The notes beneath the pieces are model-generated. The model did no database searches and was not told the origin of the DNA. It saw only the letters and a program-made list of their open reading frames with translations. A stretch of DNA of 64,000 nucleotides from Annona cherimola (Eukaryota; Streptophyta; Magnoliopsida; Magnoliales; Annonaceae), in NCBI GenBank assembly GCA_030490835.1, contig CM059975.1:33574133-33638132 (forward strand), in the 5' to 3' direction. Position 1 is the first letter of the stretch; each line of letters starts with the position of its first letter. Shown piece after piece: positions 59,788-64,000 of this stretch. Made by a program: the position numbers and the translations under genes.

Positions 59788-61431
59788 TCATACATTGTTT
59801 CTTTCGAATTGATTTAGCTCTTCTTGCATTGAAATAACCCAATTTTCATCATTAAGAGCTTGTTCAATGGTATTTGGTTCAATTTTCGATACAAACGCAT
59901 ATTGGCCATAAATGTTTTGTTTTGATCTTCTAGTTTTTACTCCTTCATATATGTTTCCAATAACTTGTTCAATTGGATGGGCATTTTTGAACTTTAAATC
60001 AGTTGGAGGTTTGTAAGAGTCATTACCTTCACTTACCTCTTCCTCCACTGGATTTTCTGGCTTGAGCTCGAGTTCCTTTGGTTGTTCTTTGCTTTTTGTC
60101 TCATCTGCATCACTTAGTTCATCCTCCTTTCTCGGACTTTGGTTAATTTCATCAAATACAACATGTATGGATTCTTCTACAACTTGGTTTCGTTTGTTGA
60201 ATACTCTATATGCTTTGCTATTTGATGAATAACCAAGGAATATAGCCTCATCGCTTTTGGCATCTAATTTACCCAAATTGGTTTTTCCATTGTTTAAAAC
60301 ATAGCATGTACTTCCAAAAGTATGAAAATATGAGATATTTGGTTTCCTTCCTTTCCATAGTTCATATGGGGTCTTTTTCAAGATTGCTCGAATGGTAACT
60401 CGGTTCAAAACATGACAAGCTGTACTCACATCTTCACCCCAAAATTTCTTGGATAGATTGCTCTCATTTAGCATAGTTCTAGCCATCTCTTGTATAGTTC
60501 TATTTTTCCTTTCTACTACTCCATTTTGTTGTGGAGTTCTTGGTGCAGAAAATGTGTGGTGAATTCCTTTTTCATTGCAAAATTCCATGAATCGTTTGTT
60601 TTCGAATTCGCCACCATGATCGCTTCTTATGGTCACAATAGTACTTTGTTTTTCATTTTGCACCAAATTTACAAAAGTTGCAAACATAGAGAAGGCTTCA
60701 TCTTTACTAGCTAAGAGAATTATCCATGTGAATCTTGAAAAATCATCAACTATGACAAATACATATTTCTTTCCACCAATGGTTAGAATGTCGGATGGCC
60801 CGTATAGATCCATATGTAGCAATTCAAGTGGCTTAGTGGTGGAAATTTCCTTTTTGGTAGAGAAAGGCATCTTGGGTTGTTTTGATAATTGACATGCCTT
60901 GCAAATCTTGTCTTTGTCATATTTCAATCTTGGTAATCCTTCTACCAAACTCTTTTTCCATAGGGTTTTTATGTTACCCATGTTTATATGTCCAAGCCTC
61001 TTGTGCCAAACCCATGGATCGTTATCAATGGCCATTAGACATTGACCATCTAATTCATCAAGTGAAACCAAATAAATATTTCCATGTCTTTTACCACTAA
61101 ACATGATATGTTCTCCATCAAGTACATTACATATAGATGATTCAAACACAACTTTGTATCCTTTATCACATAATTGGCTAATGCTCATTAAATTGTGTTT
61201 GAGTCCTTCAACAAACAAAACATCTTCCATGCATGCATTTGAAATACTATGTATATTTCCTTTACCTTTAATTTTACCTTTTTCATTATTGCCAAAGGCA
61301 ACCATTCCATCATTACAAGGCTTAAGTTTGTGAAACAAACTTCTTTCACCGGTCATATGCCTTGAGCAACCGCTATCCATAAACCATTCATTGTTTGCCT
61401 TTGCCTTAAGACATGTCTGAAAAATAAGCAA
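59788..61431 (-). CDS. pol: pol, protease and integrase (young element), ended by an in-frame TGA
   Basis: 547 residues. Protease active site [12 protein letters not shown] (Asp at about residue 19). GAG-pre-integrase zinc motif [12 protein letters not shown] with CKAC (about 145-185). Integrase core with [12 protein letters not shown] (about 206), RSDHGGEF (about 268) and [12 protein letters not shown] (about 305), giving a complete D,D,E triad with about 36 residues between the last two. After residue 430 comes a charged linker ([15 protein letters not shown]), then [22 protein letters not shown], where a TGA replaces the Trp of the usual NNVW-LVPRP context. The frame is open upstream to about 61458, overlapping the end of gag in the +1 frame. 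The printed start is not an ATG. Confidence 0.9.
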   Translation of the reverse strand: MLIFQTCLKAKANNEWFMDSGCSRHMTGERSLFHKLKPCNDGMVAFGNNEKGKIKGKGNIHSISNACMEDVLFVEGLKHNLMSISQLCDKGYKVVFESSICNVLDGEHIMFSGKRHGNIYLVSLDELDGQCLMAIDNDPWVWHKRLGHINMGNIKTLWKKSLVEGLPRLKYDKDKICKACQLSKQPKMPFSTKKEISTTKPLELLHMDLYGPSDILTIGGKKYVFVIVDDFSRFTWIILLASKDEAFSMFATFVNLVQNEKQSTIVTIRSDHGGEFENKRFMEFCNEKGIHHTFSAPRTPQQNGVVERKNRTIQEMARTMLNESNLSKKFWGEDVSTACHVLNRVTIRAILKKTPYELWKGRKPNISYFHTFGSTCYVLNNGKTNLGKLDAKSDEAIFLGYSSNSKAYRVFNKRNQVVEESIHVVFDEINQSPRKEDELSDADETKSKEQPKELELKPENPVEEEVSEGNDSYKPPTDLKFKNAHPIEQVIGNIYEGVKTRRSKQNIYGQYAFVSKIEPNTIEQALNDENWVISMQEELNQFERNNV

Positions 61432-61438
61432 ATAAATC

Positions 61439-63241
61439 TTATCTTCTTGGTACCCATTTTATGGGTCCATTTGGGTTAGTAATATAGATCATTCTTTGTT
61501 GTTCTAACTTTGAAAGCCCAAATCTTGTGTTTCTTGGAACCCAAACTAATTTTGCACCATGATCATATAATTTCTTAAAATTACATTTGTAAGTTTTGTG
61601 CCCCATTTTATTGCAGAAATTACAAGTCATAGGTAATCTTGGAGTAGGCCTCCAAGTATGCAATGGTTCCATTATTGGTCTTCTAGTCCACTTAAAATTT
61701 TTCTTTTGTGGCTTGTATATAGATGCATTTTTAGTTTGATGTTTCTCAAATATTTGAACATTTGATTTGCTACTTTCTCCTTGCTCAAATGTATGATACC
61801 CAAGACCTTTTTTATGTGTTTGGGAGGTCATATTCAAAAACATTTTGACGCTTTCTCCTGGATTAGAGAACTTAGCTAATGATTCATTTAATGATTTGTT
61901 CTCCTTTTTTAGCAGATCATTTTCATCTTTCAATTTGTCTAATCTTTCTGCAAGTTTACCATTTACAATTATTGTTGCATCACATTGTCTTTTCTTAATT
62001 GTAAACTTGCTTTCTAATTTCTTTATTTCTTCATATAATGAATCATATGCAGTTTGTAGTTCATCTAATTCAGTACATTTGAGGCATTCTTGAAAGGAAG
62101 AATAACTTGATTCAGAAAGGGAGAGTTTAGAGCTTACCTCTTCATTGCTTGTGTCTTTTGTTGAGGTAATTTGTTCTCCTTGCTCGATTTGTGCCATGCA
62201 GCAAATTCTTGCACATTCTTCCGCCTCTATGTCGTCGGTTGAGGAGCTACTCGTTGTAGATTCTTCATCATTTACGTACATGCCTCTTCCTTTGTATTTC
62301 TGGAATCTTCTATTGTTCCCTCGATCCTTTCTTTGTTCTTTTGCCTTGTTTTCTTCGGGAGTTGGACATTGGGCCTGCATATGTCCCGAACCACCGCATC
62401 GGTAGCACTTGGTTGATTCTTTCTTCTTCTCTCGGGGAGTTCTTTCTTTGAAGCTTCTGAAATTTTTGCCTTTCCTCACAAATTTTCTGAATCGTTTTGT
62501 GAGTAGAGCAATCTCGTCGTCATTTTGAGAAGAAGATGTGTCATCGGTGTCTTGTGCGGCTTTTAAGGCAATTGCTCTTTTGCCCCTGTGTTGATCTTCA
62601 TTCCTTTTCTTAATTAGCTCATGTGACATAAGTGAGTTAATTAAGTCTTCAAGCTTCAGCGTGTTGAGGTCTTTGGCTTCTTCGATTGCAGTGATCTTTG
62701 GAGTCCATGATTCGGGTAGAGCTCTTAAAATCTTCATGACCTGCTCAGATTCAGATATTGATTTTCCAAGACCTTTTAAAGCATTAGTAATCTTAGAGAA
62801 TCTAGCAAACATTTCAGAAATATTTTCTGTTTCTAGCATTCTAAAGTTCTCTAGTTCTCCAATCAAAATATTCCTTCTCGTCCCTTGGACTTGAGAAGTT
62901 CCTTCGTAGATAGAGGTTAGTGTATCCCATATCTCTTTGGCGGTTAAGCAAGAGGATACTCTATCATACTCGGAAGCAGTGAGAGCACAAAATAAGGAGT
63001 TCATAGCTTTGGCATTGCTCTTCACTATTCTTACTTCCTCATCGGTCCATTTGGAAGCTCGTTCATCGGTAGGCAATATTACTCCATCTTGGATAGCAAT
63101 CCAAGAGTCCATATCGGTAGCCATGATGAGTTGCTTCATACGAAGCTTCCAATATCCAAAATTGTTCCCATCAAACAACGATGGCCTTGTAAAGGATTGA
63201 CCTTCAGCAAATGCGAGAACGGAAGTAGATTGGGATGCCAT
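61439..63241 (-). CDS. gag: gag, 600 aa, two zinc knuckles and coiled coil (young element)
   Basis: Structural capsid/nucleocapsid protein. It starts MASQSTSVLAFAEGQSF at an ATG 33 bp after the primer-site region. Residues ~15-235 are the copia gag domain (NFGYWKLRMKQLI, EIWDTLTSIYEGTSQVQG, FARFSKITNALKGLGK, MSHELIKKR). CCHC knuckle 1 is CYRCGGSGHMQAQC (about 277-290). A long coiled coil spans about 385-465 (ELDELQTAYDSLYEEIKKLE; DKLKDENDLLKKENKSL). Knuckle 2 is CNFCNKMGHKTYKC (about 537-550). It ends GPIKWVPRR-TAA. The large gag with a central coiled coil is typical of Sireviruses. The frame is fully open. Confidence 0.93.
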   Translation of the reverse strand: MASQSTSVLAFAEGQSFTRPSLFDGNNFGYWKLRMKQLIMATDMDSWIAIQDGVILPTDERASKWTDEEVRIVKSNAKAMNSLFCALTASEYDRVSSCLTAKEIWDTLTSIYEGTSQVQGTRRNILIGELENFRMLETENISEMFARFSKITNALKGLGKSISESEQVMKILRALPESWTPKITAIEEAKDLNTLKLEDLINSLMSHELIKKRNEDQHRGKRAIALKAAQDTDDTSSSQNDDEIALLTKRFRKFVRKGKNFRSFKERTPREKKKESTKCYRCGGSGHMQAQCPTPEENKAKEQRKDRGNNRRFQKYKGRGMYVNDEESTTSSSSTDDIEAEECARICCMAQIEQGEQITSTKDTSNEEVSSKLSLSESSYSSFQECLKCTELDELQTAYDSLYEEIKKLESKFTIKKRQCDATIIVNGKLAERLDKLKDENDLLKKENKSLNESLAKFSNPGESVKMFLNMTSQTHKKGLGYHTFEQGESSKSNVQIFEKHQTKNASIYKPQKKNFKWTRRPIMEPLHTWRPTPRLPMTCNFCNKMGHKTYKCNFKKLYDHGAKLVWVPRNTRFGLSKLEQQRMIYITNPNGPIKWVPRR

Positions 63242-63270
63242 TTCAATAAGATCTCTTTGGTAAACTCAAA

Positions 63271-63289
63271 GACCTGCTTTGATACCACT
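63271..63289 (-). promoter_or_regulatory. Primer-binding site of the young element
   Basis: On the minus strand AGTGGTATCAAAGCAGGTC follows the LTR end ...GGGACCAACA. TGGTATCAAAGCA matches the tRNA-iMet 3' complement with one change. It fixes the element's direction. Confidence 0.92.
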
Positions 63290-64000
63290 TGTTGGTCCCG
63301 AGTTGATGGCTAAACCCAAGAGGGGAGGGGTGAATTGGGTTCTTTAAAATTTCTTTTGGTAAATCAAAAATCTTAACCCCTTGAAAAAGTTAATCCCCTT
63401 TTTAAGCGAATGGAGAGCAAATAAGATAAAGCAGTAAAAATAAGTAGAACACAAGATTTATAGTGGTTCGGGCAAACCTTCCCTACTCCACTCTTCCAAG
63501 CTCACACACCGTTGTGACTTGGGTTCCACTATGTATTCCAAGAATACACTTAGAGTCACCGCTCTCTTCTAAATTCAAAGCTCTAGGGGGCATACACAAC
63601 TAGAGCCACTTGCTCTCTTCTAGATTCAAAGCTCTAGGGGGCATATACAACTAGAGCCACTTGCTCTCTTCTAGATTCAAAGCTCTAGGGGGCATATACA
63701 ACTACTTGCACAAGTAGGTGATGAGTCTCACTCCAATCACACCCTACTTTGCATACACTTGATCTTAGCTACCCAAGCTAAATCAAGATTTATACAACCA
63801 AATAAAGAAATGAATAAAAACTACACTTTACAGATTTGTGTAGGCAGTTTTGAGCTCGAGGAAGAAATCAAAGACAGCTGGGATGATGATCGTTGAAGCA
63901 ACTTGCAGTTTGAAGCTCTTTCTTCCTTTGAAACACTCAAATATGGAGAAAAGGGATTTGAAAGTCTTTCTTGCACTTCTTTTCTCTCTATGATCCTTAG
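63290..64000 (-). mobile_element. 5' LTR of the young element, cut by the window edge
   Basis: The first 711 bp (on +) match 53944-54654 without indels. The four differences by eye are in TTAAT(C/T)CCC, CACAC(A/T)CCG, TTCT(A/G)/(G/A)ATTC and GCTCT(A/T)GGGG. The remaining ~1186 bp and the target duplication lie beyond 64000. Confidence 0.95.

Overview
The window is a stretch of AT-rich plant nuclear DNA, almost entirely transposon-derived. It shows plant LTR retrotransposons of both superfamilies, tRNA-iMet-type primer sites, several MITE families, and one plant cytochrome P450 exon. The species cannot be told from the sequence. I see no rRNA, tRNA or intact host gene. The only host coding sequence is the last exon (1575-1904, +) of a clan-85 P450 resembling CYP716/CYP728, with a 397-bp Mutator-like MITE 129 bp upstream of it.

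Layout. 1-8.3 kb: P450 exon, then small DNA transposons (three MITE families and a 1.39-kb hAT-like element with an 8-bp target duplication). 8.6-47.1 kb: one old Ty3/gypsy chromovirus on the + strand, decayed and cut into about six pieces (gag 8.6-9.6, gag end/protease 23.6-24.2, RT/RNase H 24.4-25.7, integrase 41.0-41.8, integrase C-terminus 44.7-45.1, end of chromodomain 47.0-47.1). The pieces lie in the right order. Other elements fill the gaps: a Sirevirus-like solo LTR (9867-11177); a minus-strand chromovirus (11283-23310) that itself holds two Sirevirus-like solo LTRs and a MITE; an old full-length Sirevirus-like copia element (28237-38630); and three solo LTRs of another family (38715-40249, 45474-46988, 48257-49591). 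Nearly all of these have target-site duplications that I could read. 47.1-53.9 kb: a gypsy LTR remnant, more LTRs nested in one another, and a purine-rich tract. 53,944 to the end: a young Sirevirus-like Ty1/copia element on the minus strand, cut by the window edge.

The young element reads, in its own direction: 5' LTR (partly outside), PBS, gag (600 aa), protease-integrase, RT-RNase H, a palindrome-rich spacer, an extra reading frame, polypurine tract, 3' LTR. The 711 bp of its LTRs that can be compared differ at 4 positions. It has one in-frame stop in pol and one in the extra reading frame. The old copy at 28-38 kb has the same layout, including the spacer and the extra reading frame.

The most unusual features are a dense set of short palindromes centred on GTCGAC in every LTR of this copia family and in the pol/extra-ORF spacer, where seven copies sit 20-23 bp apart (about two helical turns), and the extra ORF itself. 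Coordinates of decayed pieces are approximate; those of elements with target duplications were read base by base.
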